From the NCBI RefSeq assembly GCF_017876755.1, contig NZ_JAGIOO010000001.1, forward strand, positions 372,001 through 436,000: DNA of 64,000 bases. The letters run 5' to 3'. This document shows positions 48,985 to 57,585 of this stretch, in pieces; within the stretch, counting starts at the first letter, position 1; each line of letters opens with the position of its first letter. The position numbers and the translations under genes are program-made. This DNA is from Crossiella equi (lineage in GTDB: Bacteria; Actinomycetota; Actinomycetes; Mycobacteriales; Pseudonocardiaceae). The notes below the pieces were generated by a model that was given only the letters and a program-made list of their open reading frames with translations, made no database searches and was not told the DNA's origin.

Positions 48985-49857
48985 ATGACCAGCACCGACG
49001 GCCCGCCGCTGCGCGCGGAGGACCTGGGCAAGCACTACGGGCGCGGCTGGGCCCTGCGCGACTGCACCCTGGAGCTGCCCGCGGAGCGCGTGGTGGCCCT
49101 GGTCGGGCCGAACGGCGCGGGCAAGACCACCCTGATCGGCCTGGCCACCGGCCTGCTGGCGCCGAGCGAGGGCAGCGTGCGCGTGTTCGGCCGCCGCCCC
49201 GGCGGCCGTGGCCTGCCACCCGAGGTGGCGTACCTGTCCCAGCGCAAACCGCTCTACCCGGACCTGACGGTCACCGAGACCCTGCACCTGGGCCGCCGCC
49301 TGAACCCGACCTGGGACCAGGCGTACGCGCAGGGCCTGGTCACCGCGGCCGGGGTGCCGCTCAAGGCACGGGTCGGCACGCTGTCGGGCGGGCAGCGCAC
49401 CCGGGTGGCGATCGCGCTCGCCCTGGGCAAGCGGCCGCGCCTGGTGCTGCTGGACGAGCCGCTGGCCGACCTGGACCCGCTGGCCCGGCAGGACACCCTG
49501 CGCACGCTGCTCGGCGAGGCGCGCCGCGAGGGCATCACCGTGGTGCTGTCCTCGCACGTGCTGGCCGAGCTCCAGGCCGCCTGCGACCACCTGGTGCTGC
49601 TCGGCGGCGGCCGGGTGCGGCTGGCCGGGGACGTCGAGCGGCTGCTGGCCGAGCACTGGCTGCTGACCACCGGCGCGCGAGCGCCCGCACCGCGTGGTGA
49701 GATCGTCGACGTGCAGCGCGACAGCGGGCAGGTGCGGCTCCTGGTCCGCACCGGGCAGCCCTCGTTCGGTCCACCGTGGACGGTCAGCAGGCCCGGCCTG
49801 GAAGACATCGTGCTCGGCCACATGCGGGCGGCGCGGCAGACGGAGGTGGCGGCGTGA
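48985..49857 (+). CDS. ABC transporter ATP-binding protein (with adjacent permease)
   Basis: 290-aa ABC-2-type ATPase. Walker A GPNGAGKTTL (about 39-48), signature LSGGQRTRVAIALAL (about 133), Walker B VLLDEPLADLDP (about 155) and H-loop SSHVLAEL are all present. Residues 220-290 form a divergent C-terminal tail. GGAGGAG precedes ATG 48985 by 7 nt. The permease overlaps its stop by 4 nt (GTGA). It resembles the BcrA/YtrB type of antibiotic-related exporters paired with a GntR regulator. Confidence 0.9.
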   Translation: MTSTDGPPLRAEDLGKHYGRGWALRDCTLELPAERVVALVGPNGAGKTTLIGLATGLLAPSEGSVRVFGRRPGGRGLPPEVAYLSQRKPLYPDLTVTETLHLGRRLNPTWDQAYAQGLVTAAGVPLKARVGTLSGGQRTRVAIALALGKRPRLVLLDEPLADLDPLARQDTLRTLLGEARREGITVVLSSHVLAELQAACDHLVLLGGGRVRLAGDVERLLAEHWLLTTGARAPAPRGEIVDVQRDSGQVRLLVRTGQPSFGPPWTVSRPGLEDIVLGHMRAARQTEVAA

Positions 49858-50816
49858 TCTGGACCGCGTGGCGCATGCAGCGCACGACACTCCTGGTGCT
49901 GCTGACAGCGTTCCTGGTGGGCCTGGTCAGCTTCGCGGTGCTGCGGCACCAGACCTTGGACTACATCGACCTGCTCGGCCTGCGCGACTGCCTGGGCCCG
50001 GACCGCTCCGCCGAGTGCGCGGCCAAGACCCCACAGTTCGGCGCGCGGTTCAGCGACCTGATGCGGGCCGCGCAGATGGCCGTGCTCGGGCTGCCGGTTC
50101 TGCTCGGCGTGTTCCTCGGTGCCCCGCTGTTCGCCCGCGAGCTGGAGCAGGGCACGCACGTGCTGGCGCTGACCCAGTCGGTCAGCCGCAACCGCTGGTT
50201 CGGCGTCAAGACCGCGTTCGCGCTGGTGCCCGCCGCGCTGCTGGCGCAGGCCACGGCATGGCTGCTGTGGTGGTGGCTGGACGTGGCGGGCTGGCTCTCC
50301 CCGCGCGCCCGGGGCTTCTTCCTGCCCTCGAACTTCGGCACCACCGGCCTGGTGCTGCTGGCCTACACGGTGTTCGCGGTCGCGCTGGGCATCCTGCTCG
50401 GAATGGTCACCCGGCGCGTGGTCACCGCGATGACGTTGACATTGCTGCTGACCACGGCGCTGCGCTTCGCCGAGGAGTGGCTGCGGTTCCTGCTCGCACC
50501 GGCCGAACGCACGCTGTTCGCGGTGAACAGCCCCGGCCCGGAGGGCGACCGCGACTCCTGGCAGGTGGGCTACGGCTACCTCGACGCGCGCGGCCAGGAG
50601 ATGGGCGACCTCAGCGACAAGCTGCTCTCCTGCGACCGCACCGGCGCGGACCCGGGGCAGTGCTACGAGAAGCTCGGCGCCAAGCAGCAGTACGCCGACA
50701 TCGTCCCGGCTGACGCGTACTGGACGGTGCAGCTGGTGGAGTCGCTGGTGCTGTTCGGCCTGGCCGCGGGGCTGCTCGCACTGGCCGCCACACTGCTCCG
50801 GCGGCGCAGCCTGTGA
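49854..50816 (+). CDS. ABC-2-type transporter permease
   Basis: 320 aa with six hydrophobic helices, the first near residues 15-33 and the last at 290-315, and a large extracytoplasmic loop (about 205-280) with paired cysteines. Matches the permease size of the YtrC/BcrB type. It should form the exporter or sensor complex with the ATPase just upstream, to which it is coupled by the GTGA overlap. Substrate unknown. Confidence 0.85.
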   Translation: MIWTAWRMQRTTLLVLLTAFLVGLVSFAVLRHQTLDYIDLLGLRDCLGPDRSAECAAKTPQFGARFSDLMRAAQMAVLGLPVLLGVFLGAPLFARELEQGTHVLALTQSVSRNRWFGVKTAFALVPAALLAQATAWLLWWWLDVAGWLSPRARGFFLPSNFGTTGLVLLAYTVFAVALGILLGMVTRRVVTAMTLTLLLTTALRFAEEWLRFLLAPAERTLFAVNSPGPEGDRDSWQVGYGYLDARGQEMGDLSDKLLSCDRTGADPGQCYEKLGAKQQYADIVPADAYWTVQLVESLVLFGLAAGLLALAATLLRRRSL

Positions 50817-50820
50817 TGTG

Positions 50821-50846
50821 CTAATTGCCTAGTGATTCCCTATGCT
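50821..50846 (+). promoter_or_regulatory. Operator-like site 2 and promoter of gntR
   Basis: CTAATTGCCTAGTG (50821-50834) resembles the site before the ABC operon. TATGCT (50841-50846) lies 7 nt before GTG 50854, so the gntR message is probably leaderless and the site covers the -35 region. Confidence 0.55.
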
Positions 50847-50853
50847 GGCCCCC

Positions 50854-51237
50854 GTGATCGAGTTCCGGATCGACCGGCGGTCCGGGGTCGCCACGTACCT
50901 CCAGATCGTCCACCAGACCAAGCAGGCGCTCCGGCTGGGCCTGCTCGGTCCGGGCGACCGGCTGCCCACTGCCCGCGAGGTCGTGGAGGCCACCGCCGTC
51001 AACCCCAACACCGTGCTCAAGGCCTACCGCGAGCTCGAACGCGAGGGTCTGGTCGAGGCGCGGCGCGGGCTGGGCACGTTCGTGCGGCGCTCGCTGGCCA
51101 GCCGGTCCACCGGGCCGGACTCGCCGCTGCGCCTGGAGCTGGCCGCGTGGATGGACCGCGCGCGCACCGCCGGGCTGGACCGCGAGGACGTGGAGGCGCT
51201 CTACGTCGACCTGCGCGAGGAGAAGTACCCGCGATGA
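50854..51237 (+). CDS. GntR-family (YtrA-type) regulator
   Basis: 127 aa, the short YtrA subfamily. The winged HTH (about 8-70) includes TYLQIVHQTKQALRLGLLGP, GDRLPTAREVVEATAVNPNT and VLKAYRELEREGLVEARRG. YtrA proteins repress linked ABC exporters in response to antibiotics. GTG 50854 is preferred over ATG 50842, whose codon is inside the -10 hexamer. ATGA overlap couples it to the ATPase gene downstream; a similar operator site precedes the upstream ABC pair, so it could control both. Confidence 0.9.
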   Translation: MIEFRIDRRSGVATYLQIVHQTKQALRLGLLGPGDRLPTAREVVEATAVNPNTVLKAYRELEREGLVEARRGLGTFVRRSLASRSTGPDSPLRLELAAWMDRARTAGLDREDVEALYVDLREEKYPR

Positions 51238-52088
51238 CCGCTCTCACCGTTGCCGGGCTGAGCCACCGGTACCGCCGCACCGAGGTGCTGCACGAGGTCG
51301 GCTTCGCGCTGCCGACGGGCGGGGTGGCCGCGCTGGTGGGCCCGAACGGCGCGGGCAAGTCGACGCTGCTGTCCGTCCTGGCCGGGCTCACGCTGCCCAC
51401 CGCCGGGACGGTGCACGTGCTGGGCGAGCCGGTGCGCGGCGCGCTGCACCCGAGGGCGGCGTACGTGCCGCAGAGCGGCGGGCTGCCCCGGTCGCTGACG
51501 GTGGCCGAGCTGCTGACCATGACCGGGCGGCTGAACACCTCGTGGTCGGCGGAGGCCGCACGGGCGCTGCTGACCGCGGTGGAGGTCCCGCTGGACCGCC
51601 GGGCGGGCGCGCTCTCCGACGGGACGCGGGCGCTGGTGCGCATCGCGCTGGCCCTGGGCCGCCAGCCGGACCTGCTGCTGCTGGACGAACCGCTGGCCGC
51701 CCTGGACCCGCTGGCGCGCGATGAGGTGCTGCGCGCGCTGATGGCCGAGGTGGCCGCACGCGAGGTCACTGTACTGCTGTCCTCGCACGTCCCGGGCGAG
51801 CTGCGTGAGGTGTGCGACCACCTGGTGCTGCTGGACCGGGGCCGGGTGCGCCTGGCCGGGGACCTGGAGGACCTGCTGGCCGGGCACGCGCTGCTGGTCG
51901 GCCCGGTGGAGGACACCGCCTGGCTGCCCGGGGAGCGGGTGGTGCACCGGCGCGACACCGAGCGGCAGAGCACGGTGCTGCTGCGCGGCCCGGTGGCCGA
52001 TCGGCCGGGGTGGGCTGCCGCGCAGCCGGATCTGGAGTCCCTGGTGCTGGGGCACCTGCGCTCGGCGCGGGCGGCTTCGGCGGTCTGA
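51234..52088 (+). CDS. ABC transporter ATP-binding protein without adjacent permease
   Basis: 284 aa. Walker A GPNGAGKSTL (about 35-44) and Walker B LLLDEPLAALDP are intact, but the signature reads LSDGTRALVRIALAL where LSGGQ is normal, so the C-loop is altered. It is paralogous to the ATPase at 48985 in sequence and tail structure. It is coupled to gntR by an ATGA overlap, yet no permease follows; fragments of other genes occupy the next 350 bp. It may share the permease at 49854, or its partner was lost. Confidence 0.88.
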   Translation: MTALTVAGLSHRYRRTEVLHEVGFALPTGGVAALVGPNGAGKSTLLSVLAGLTLPTAGTVHVLGEPVRGALHPRAAYVPQSGGLPRSLTVAELLTMTGRLNTSWSAEAARALLTAVEVPLDRRAGALSDGTRALVRIALALGRQPDLLLLDEPLAALDPLARDEVLRALMAEVAAREVTVLLSSHVPGELREVCDHLVLLDRGRVRLAGDLEDLLAGHALLVGPVEDTAWLPGERVVHRRDTERQSTVLLRGPVADRPGWAAAQPDLESLVLGHLRSARAASAV

Positions 52089-52110
52089 CGGAGGGCAGGC
52101 GACCGCGAGA

Positions 52111-52233
52111 TCACCCCGCCACCCGCCTCGCCCGGTACGCCCGCTGCCGACACGCCGCCGAGCAGTACCGCCGGGGCCTCCCCCGCGCCGAGCTCCCCGG
52201 GTGCAGCCCGCACGTCGGACACCGGCTTTCGTC
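52111..52233 (-). pseudogene. Zinc-finger-type coding fragment
   Basis: Read leftward, CPTCGLHP then GRPRRYCSAACRQRAYRARR is the compact C4-type motif of small actinobacterial DNA- or RNA-associated zinc-finger proteins. No good start codon lies just before the first Cys (52221); the open frame continues to 52533 but has no protein character there and overlaps the GH31 leader. It is either a relic or an unusually started small gene. Confidence 0.35.
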
Positions 52234-52236
52234 ACC

Positions 52237-52452
52237 CTGATCCGCACTTTCATCGTCGAGGAGGTGCTGCCCGAGCGCGGCAGCCCGGCTGCGCCCCGGG
52301 ACCCGCGGTTGCAGGACATCACCATGCTCGTGCTCTACGGCGGCCGGGAGCGCGGCCGTGCCGGGTTCGAGGGGCTGTGCGTCCGGGCCGGGCTCCGGGT
52401 ACTGCGGCGGGACGGGGTGACAGCGGTAGAGGCCGTCCGCAACTTGAACTGA
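52237..52452 (+). pseudogene. C-terminal fragment of an O-methyltransferase
   Basis: The stretch TFIVEEVLPERG, then DITMLVLYGGRERGRAGFEG and LCVRAGLRVLRRDGV matches the end of family-2 O-methyltransferases; the equivalent end of the gene at 9931 reads LDLVMLVLNEGRERTREQF. The rest of the methyltransferase is missing and the tail is degraded. A stop is at 52450. It overlaps the zinc-finger fragment on the other strand at the edge. It is clearly a remnant. Confidence 0.5.
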
Positions 52453-52546
52453 AAAGCATCTTCCGCTTCGAATGCGCGCAACTGTACGGTCGGCGGCAGT
52501 TTCAAGCATGTTCACGCACATCTCGCCCTGCACCGGGAGTCACGAC

Positions 52547-55201
52547 ATGCGCCGACTCACCAGCACGCTCGCCGTGCTCGTCCTGCTCACGCTGGGCCTG
52601 CCCACCGCCTGGGCCCAGCCCGCCGAGCGCACCCTGGGCGACATCACCGGGGTCAGCCAGCAGGAGGGCACCACCACGATCAGCGCCGGGTCCGACCGGG
52701 TCCGGGTGCGCTTCCTCCAGCCCGACGTGTTCCGGCTCTGGCTCGGGCCCGGCGGCACGTTCACCGACCCCGTCGGCGGCGCGATCCTGACCAGCACCGA
52801 CTTCGGCCCGGTGGCCACGACGGTGACCGAGACCGCCGACTACTACAAGATCGAGACCGAGGCCGCGGTGCTGCGCGCCTACCGGTCGCCGCTGCGGTTC
52901 GCGCTGTACCGCAAGGACAACCGCACGCTCGTCTGGCAGGAGTCCACCGGGCTGAGCTGGTCCTCGGGCGCGGCCCGGCAGCGGCTGGCCCGGGGTGCGG
53001 ACGAGCAGTTCTACGGCACCGGCCTGCGGCTGGGCGCGTGGGCGCTGCGGGACAAGACCGTGCCGGTGCGGGTGGACAACAAGTGGAACGAGGGCGGCAA
53101 CGCCAGCCCGGCACCGTTCTACCTGTCCACCAGCGGGTACGGCGTGGTGCGCAACACCTGGGCGCCGGGTTCGTACGCGTTCACCTCGCCCGTCCAGACC
53201 ACGCACGAGGAGAGCCGCTTCGACGCGGTGTACTTCGCCGGGCGAGGACTCAAGGACGTGCTGGACCGCTACACCGACGTCACCGGCAAGCCCTTCCTGG
53301 CTCCCCTGTACGGCTTCGCCATGGGGCACGCCGACTGCTGGAACGCGAGCAACCCCGAGTACCAGGGCGACCACAACCGCGTGGACCACCAGAAGACCCC
53401 GGACGTGCTCAAGTACGCCGACCAGGCCCGCGCGGCGGACTTCCCGGCAGGCTGGTTCCTGCCCAACGACGGCTACGGCTGCGGGTACACCGACCTGTCG
53501 GGCACGATCAAGTCCCTGCGCGACAAGGGCTTCCACACCGGTCTGTGGACCTCGACCGGCCTCAAGGACGTCAAGGCCGAGGTCCAGGCGGGCTCCCGGG
53601 TGATCAAGACCGACGTGGCCTGGATCGGCGGCGGCTACCGGAAGGCCTTCGAGGGCGTCCAGCAGGCCGTGCGCGGCATCGAGGACAACAGCGACGCGCG
53701 CCGGTTCGTCTGGACCGTGGACGGCTGGGCGGGCACGCAGCGCGACGCGGTGGTGTGGACGGGCGACACCGAGGGCGACTGGGACAACATGCGCTGGCAC
53801 GTCCCGGCGATCACCGGCGCGGGCCTGTCCGCGCTGAACTACGCGGCCGGGGACGTGGACGGCATCTTCGCGGGCAGCCCGGACACCTACTCGCGCGACC
53901 TCCAGTGGAAGGCCTTCACCCCGGCGCTGATGAGCATGTCCGGCTGGGGCGCGAAGAACCCCAGCGGCGCCTACCAGGACAAGCAGCCGTGGCGCTTCGA
54001 CGCCGCGCACCAGGACGTCAACCGCAAGTACCTCAAGCTGCGCGAACGCCTGCTGCCGTACCTGTACTCGATGTCCCGGGTGGCGCACGAGACCGGCGTG
54101 CCCAGCACCCGCGCGATGGTGCTGGAGTTCCCGGACGACCCGGTGGCCCGGGACAACCGCACCAGCCAGCAGTTCATGGCCGGGGACGCGTTCCTGGTGG
54201 CACCGGTGACCTCGGCCAGCACCACCCGCGACGGCATCCACCTGCCCGCCGGTACCTGGACCGACTACTGGACCGGCAAGGTCTACCAGGGGCCGGGCAC
54301 CTTCGACGGCTACCAGGCGCCGCTGGACCGGCTGCCGCTGTTCGTGCGGGGCGGCGCGATCGTGCCGATGGGCACGCGGGAGGCGCTGGCCTTCGACATC
54401 CACCCGCGCGGGGAGTCCTCGTTCGAGCTGTACGAGGACGACGGGGTCACGCGCCGCTTCCAGCAGGGCGAGTTCGCCAAGCAGCAGGTGCTGGTGCGCG
54501 GCGGCCGGGACGTCACGGTCCGCCTGGGCGCCTCGACCGGCTCCTACCAGGGCAAACCCACCAGCCGGGGGTACGAGCTGGCCATCCACGTGGCCTCGGC
54601 GCCGGGCCGGGTCACCGTGGACGGCGCGGACTGGCGGGACTGGTCCTACGCCGACGGCGTGCTGCGGGTGCGTACCGGCACCCGGCCCACGGACACCGGG
54701 TTCACCGTGACCGCCGAGGGCGTCAGCCTGCCCACGCCGCAGCCGATCCCGACCCGCGCGGACGAGCCGGTCGCCAAGACCGGCTGGTCGGTGAAGTACG
54801 CGGACAGCCAGGAGACCGCGGGCGAGAACGGCGCCGCGGCGAACGCGATCGACGACCAGCCGGGCACGATGTGGCACACCGCGTGGTCGGGCCCGAACCC
54901 GCCGCACGAGCTCCAGCTGGACCTGGGCACCACGCACGAGCTGACCGGGCTGACCTACCTGCCACGCCAGGACAGCGGGGTCAACGGCGGCATCAAGGGT
55001 TACGAGGTCTACGTCAGCACCGATGGCACGGACTGGGGCACACCGGTCGCGGCCGGGACGTTCGCGCCGGACAAGGCGGAGAAGCTGGTGGGCTTCCCGC
55101 CGACCGCGGGCAGGTACCTGCGCTTGCGGGCGACCAGCGAGATCAACGGCGGCGCCTGGACCAGCGCGGCCGAGATCGGCGCGCGCCGCCTGAGGCGGTG
55201 A
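52547..55201 (+). CDS. Secreted GH31 glycoside hydrolase with F5/8-type binding domain
   Basis: 884 aa. A signal peptide (MRRLTSTLAVLVLLTLGLPT, cleavage after WAQ near 24) precedes a GH31 catalytic region (about 30-740). The nucleophile Asp356 is in VIKTDVAWIGGGY and the acid/base Asp407 in VWTGDTEGDWDNMRW. Beta-sandwich domains precede a C-terminal galactose-binding (F5/8 C, CBM32-like) domain (about 760-884, with LQLDLGTTHELTGLTYLPRQ). Likely an alpha-glycosidase acting outside the cell on branched sugars; the linkage is not determined. GGGAG precedes ATG 52547 by 7 nt. The LuxR gene overlaps by 4 nt, so they are expressed together. Confidence 0.9.
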   Translation: MRRLTSTLAVLVLLTLGLPTAWAQPAERTLGDITGVSQQEGTTTISAGSDRVRVRFLQPDVFRLWLGPGGTFTDPVGGAILTSTDFGPVATTVTETADYYKIETEAAVLRAYRSPLRFALYRKDNRTLVWQESTGLSWSSGAARQRLARGADEQFYGTGLRLGAWALRDKTVPVRVDNKWNEGGNASPAPFYLSTSGYGVVRNTWAPGSYAFTSPVQTTHEESRFDAVYFAGRGLKDVLDRYTDVTGKPFLAPLYGFAMGHADCWNASNPEYQGDHNRVDHQKTPDVLKYADQARAADFPAGWFLPNDGYGCGYTDLSGTIKSLRDKGFHTGLWTSTGLKDVKAEVQAGSRVIKTDVAWIGGGYRKAFEGVQQAVRGIEDNSDARRFVWTVDGWAGTQRDAVVWTGDTEGDWDNMRWHVPAITGAGLSALNYAAGDVDGIFAGSPDTYSRDLQWKAFTPALMSMSGWGAKNPSGAYQDKQPWRFDAAHQDVNRKYLKLRERLLPYLYSMSRVAHETGVPSTRAMVLEFPDDPVARDNRTSQQFMAGDAFLVAPVTSASTTRDGIHLPAGTWTDYWTGKVYQGPGTFDGYQAPLDRLPLFVRGGAIVPMGTREALAFDIHPRGESSFELYEDDGVTRRFQQGEFAKQQVLVRGGRDVTVRLGASTGSYQGKPTSRGYELAIHVASAPGRVTVDGADWRDWSYADGVLRVRTGTRPTDTGFTVTAEGVSLPTPQPIPTRADEPVAKTGWSVKYADSQETAGENGAAANAIDDQPGTMWHTAWSGPNPPHELQLDLGTTHELTGLTYLPRQDSGVNGGIKGYEVYVSTDGTDWGTPVAAGTFAPDKAEKLVGFPPTAGRYLRLRATSEINGGAWTSAAEIGARRLRR

Positions 55202-57582
55202 GCCACCCGCTGGTGCTGGTGGACGGCGCGGCGGGCCACGGGAAATCGTGGTTCGCCGCCCGTGCGCTGGCCGAGTCGGAGGCCGCGGTGCGGGCGCTCG
55301 TGCGCTGTGCGGGCCTGCCCGACGAGCCGTACGTGCTGGTGCGCGAAGTCGTGCACGCGGTCGTGGCGGCGGGCGGCGATGCCCTGGCGGGCAGGGCGGT
55401 GCTCTCGGCGGTCGAGGGGCCGGGGGTCTACCCGGTGTGCGCGGCGCTGCGGGAGCTGCTCGGCGGGCCGGGCTCGGTGCTGCTCGTGGTGGACGACCTC
55501 GGGCTCGCCGACCGCGTGTCGCGGGCGGTGCTGCGGTGCTGTGCCACACGGCTGCCGCCCGGGGCGTCCATGGTGGTGACCGGGGCGGACGGGTGGGCGG
55601 GGCACCGAGTGGAGCTGGGTCCGTTCACGGCGGCACAGGTGGTCGGGCTGGCCGGGGAGCTGCCGGAGGACTGGGCGCTCGAAGTGCACCGGTTGACCGG
55701 TGGGGTGCCCAGGTTGGTGGTGGAGGTGCTGGCCCGCCCGGGGCTGGCCCGGACAGGTCACGACCTGATCCCCGCGCTGTTGCCCCCTGGCCTGTTCCGG
55801 GAGCCCTCCGCACGGCTGGCCGCCTCTCCCCCACGCGTCCGGGCCGTGGTCGAGCTCGCCGCTCTGTGCCGCACCCCCCTGCGCCCCGGCCTGGCCACCC
55901 GCGTGTGCGGCCCCGGCGCACCCCGGGCCTTGGCCCAAGCCGTCGACGCCGGGCTGCTCGTGTTGCGGGACAACGCCTTCCAGTGCCACCCACCCCTCAT
56001 CGCGCTGGCCATCGCCCATGCCCTGCCCCTCACCCGCCGCCAGCACCTGCACGCGGCGATCGCCCGCGCCCTCGACCGCGACTCCCCCGACCTCGTGCAC
56101 CACCACCGGCTGGCCGGTGACCTGCCCGCCGCCGCCCGCTGCGCCACCCGCGCGCCCCGCGAACCCCTGCGCGACCTCCTCGACGACCCCGACCTCCCCC
56201 GTCGGCTCCGCGCCAAACTGGCCACCCGGCTGGCCTGGCTGACCGCCGACACCCCCGACCACCAGGACACCGTCGCCGTCCTGCGCGACGTGCTCGACGA
56301 CCGCCCGCCCACCGGCGTGCGCGGCGAGCTCCGCCTGCACCTGGGCCTGCTGCTGGCCAACCAGGCCGGTGACCTCCCGACCGCCCGCACCGAGCTGGAG
56401 CGCGCGGTCAGCGAGCTGCGGCAGCCCGCCCTCGTTGCCCGAGCCTGTTCGGCGCTCGCCCTGCCACACCTGGGTGGCACCCGGCGCTGGCTCGACCGCG
56501 CCCAGCCGTGCGGCGACCCCGGCCTGCGCACCGCGATCGCCGACAACCGCGCCACCGCCCTGCTCCAGCTCGGTGACCCCCGGGCCTGGGACCAGCCACC
56601 GGTGTCCGCGCGGGGCCAGCTGAACCTCACCGACGCGGCCATCACCCTCGGGCACCACCGCGCGGCGGCAGGTTTCCTGGACACCCTGGCGGATCCGGGC
56701 CCGTACCTGCGGCAGGTGGCAGCCACCAACCGGCTGCGACTGGCGCACGTGACGGGGCAGTGGACCGGTCTGGCCGAACGAATCCACGCCCACCTGACCG
56801 ACGGGCCGCACAATCCGCGCTCCGCCGCCGAGTCCAGGCTGCTGCTGGCCCGGCTCGCCCTGGCCCGCGGAGACCGGGAAGCCGCGCACAAGCTCCTGGA
56901 CACCGATGGCTGGTGCGGTGCCGCGGTCTTCGCGGCCGCGGCGACCCGGACCCGACTCGGCGCCGCCCTGGACTCGGCGTGGACGGCCGTTCGACGGCGA
57001 GGTGTCTGGGTGTGGGCGACCGAACTGGTCGACGCGGCCGTGGACCACCTCGGTGACGACCGCACCACGGCCCGGGCCCTGCTCACCGAGTTCGAGCACG
57101 GCATCCAAGGCCGGGACTGCCCGCTGGGCCAGGCCGTGCTGCGCTTCGGGTGGGGCCGCGTCCAGGGTTCCGCCCGGCTGCTGGCCGAGGCCGCCGCCGC
57201 GTTCGCCGCCCTCCCCCGCCCCTACGACCAGGCCCGTGCCCTGGAGGCACTGGCCCGGCACCGGCCGGACGCCGCCGTCGAGGCCGCCCGGCTGTTCACC
57301 GCACTCGGCGCCACCTGGGACGCCGCCCGGTGCGCACACCTGTTGCGGGAGCACGGCATCGGCCTCGGTGGCGGTCCCGGGCGACGGGGTTACGGCCGGG
57401 TGCTCTCGCCCCGGGAGCGGGAGGTCGCCGAGCTGGTCGCGGCCGGGCGGACCAACCGGGAGATCGCCGAGCTGCTGTTCCTGTCCCCGCGCACGGTCGA
57501 ACGGCACGTGGCCGGGCTGCTGCGCAAGCTCGGGGTGCGCGGCAGGGCCGAGGTGCGGGTGCACCCCGGCCCCGTCAGCTGA
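55198..57582 (+). CDS. Large LuxR-type ATPase regulator (LAL-like)
   Basis: 794 aa. P-loop GAAGHGKSW near the N-terminus (residues 10-18), Walker B LLVVDDLGL (about 100), a long alpha-helical repeat-like middle (about 250-700), and a C-terminal LuxR HTH (VLSPREREVAELVAAGRTNR then EIAELLFLSPRTVERHVAGL). LAL regulators of the MalT type sense sugars or nucleotides. GTG 55198 overlaps the stop of the GH31 gene (GTGA), so it probably controls carbohydrate use. Length is near the lower end for the class. Convergent with the subtilase, the stops being 3 bp apart. Confidence 0.9.
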   Translation: MSHPLVLVDGAAGHGKSWFAARALAESEAAVRALVRCAGLPDEPYVLVREVVHAVVAAGGDALAGRAVLSAVEGPGVYPVCAALRELLGGPGSVLLVVDDLGLADRVSRAVLRCCATRLPPGASMVVTGADGWAGHRVELGPFTAAQVVGLAGELPEDWALEVHRLTGGVPRLVVEVLARPGLARTGHDLIPALLPPGLFREPSARLAASPPRVRAVVELAALCRTPLRPGLATRVCGPGAPRALAQAVDAGLLVLRDNAFQCHPPLIALAIAHALPLTRRQHLHAAIARALDRDSPDLVHHHRLAGDLPAAARCATRAPREPLRDLLDDPDLPRRLRAKLATRLAWLTADTPDHQDTVAVLRDVLDDRPPTGVRGELRLHLGLLLANQAGDLPTARTELERAVSELRQPALVARACSALALPHLGGTRRWLDRAQPCGDPGLRTAIADNRATALLQLGDPRAWDQPPVSARGQLNLTDAAITLGHHRAAAGFLDTLADPGPYLRQVAATNRLRLAHVTGQWTGLAERIHAHLTDGPHNPRSAAESRLLLARLALARGDREAAHKLLDTDGWCGAAVFAAAATRTRLGAALDSAWTAVRRRGVWVWATELVDAAVDHLGDDRTTARALLTEFEHGIQGRDCPLGQAVLRFGWGRVQGSARLLAEAAAAFAALPRPYDQARALEALARHRPDAAVEAARLFTALGATWDAARCAHLLREHGIGLGGGPGRRGYGRVLSPREREVAELVAAGRTNREIAELLFLSPRTVERHVAGLLRKLGVRGRAEVRVHPGPVS

Positions 57583-57585
57583 GCC

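Noticed and set aside
53038-55197. Extension of the LuxR regulator frame back over the GH31 gene.
   Set aside because: GH31 is clear in its own frame; the extension has shadow composition, and GTG 55198 gives a coherent start.
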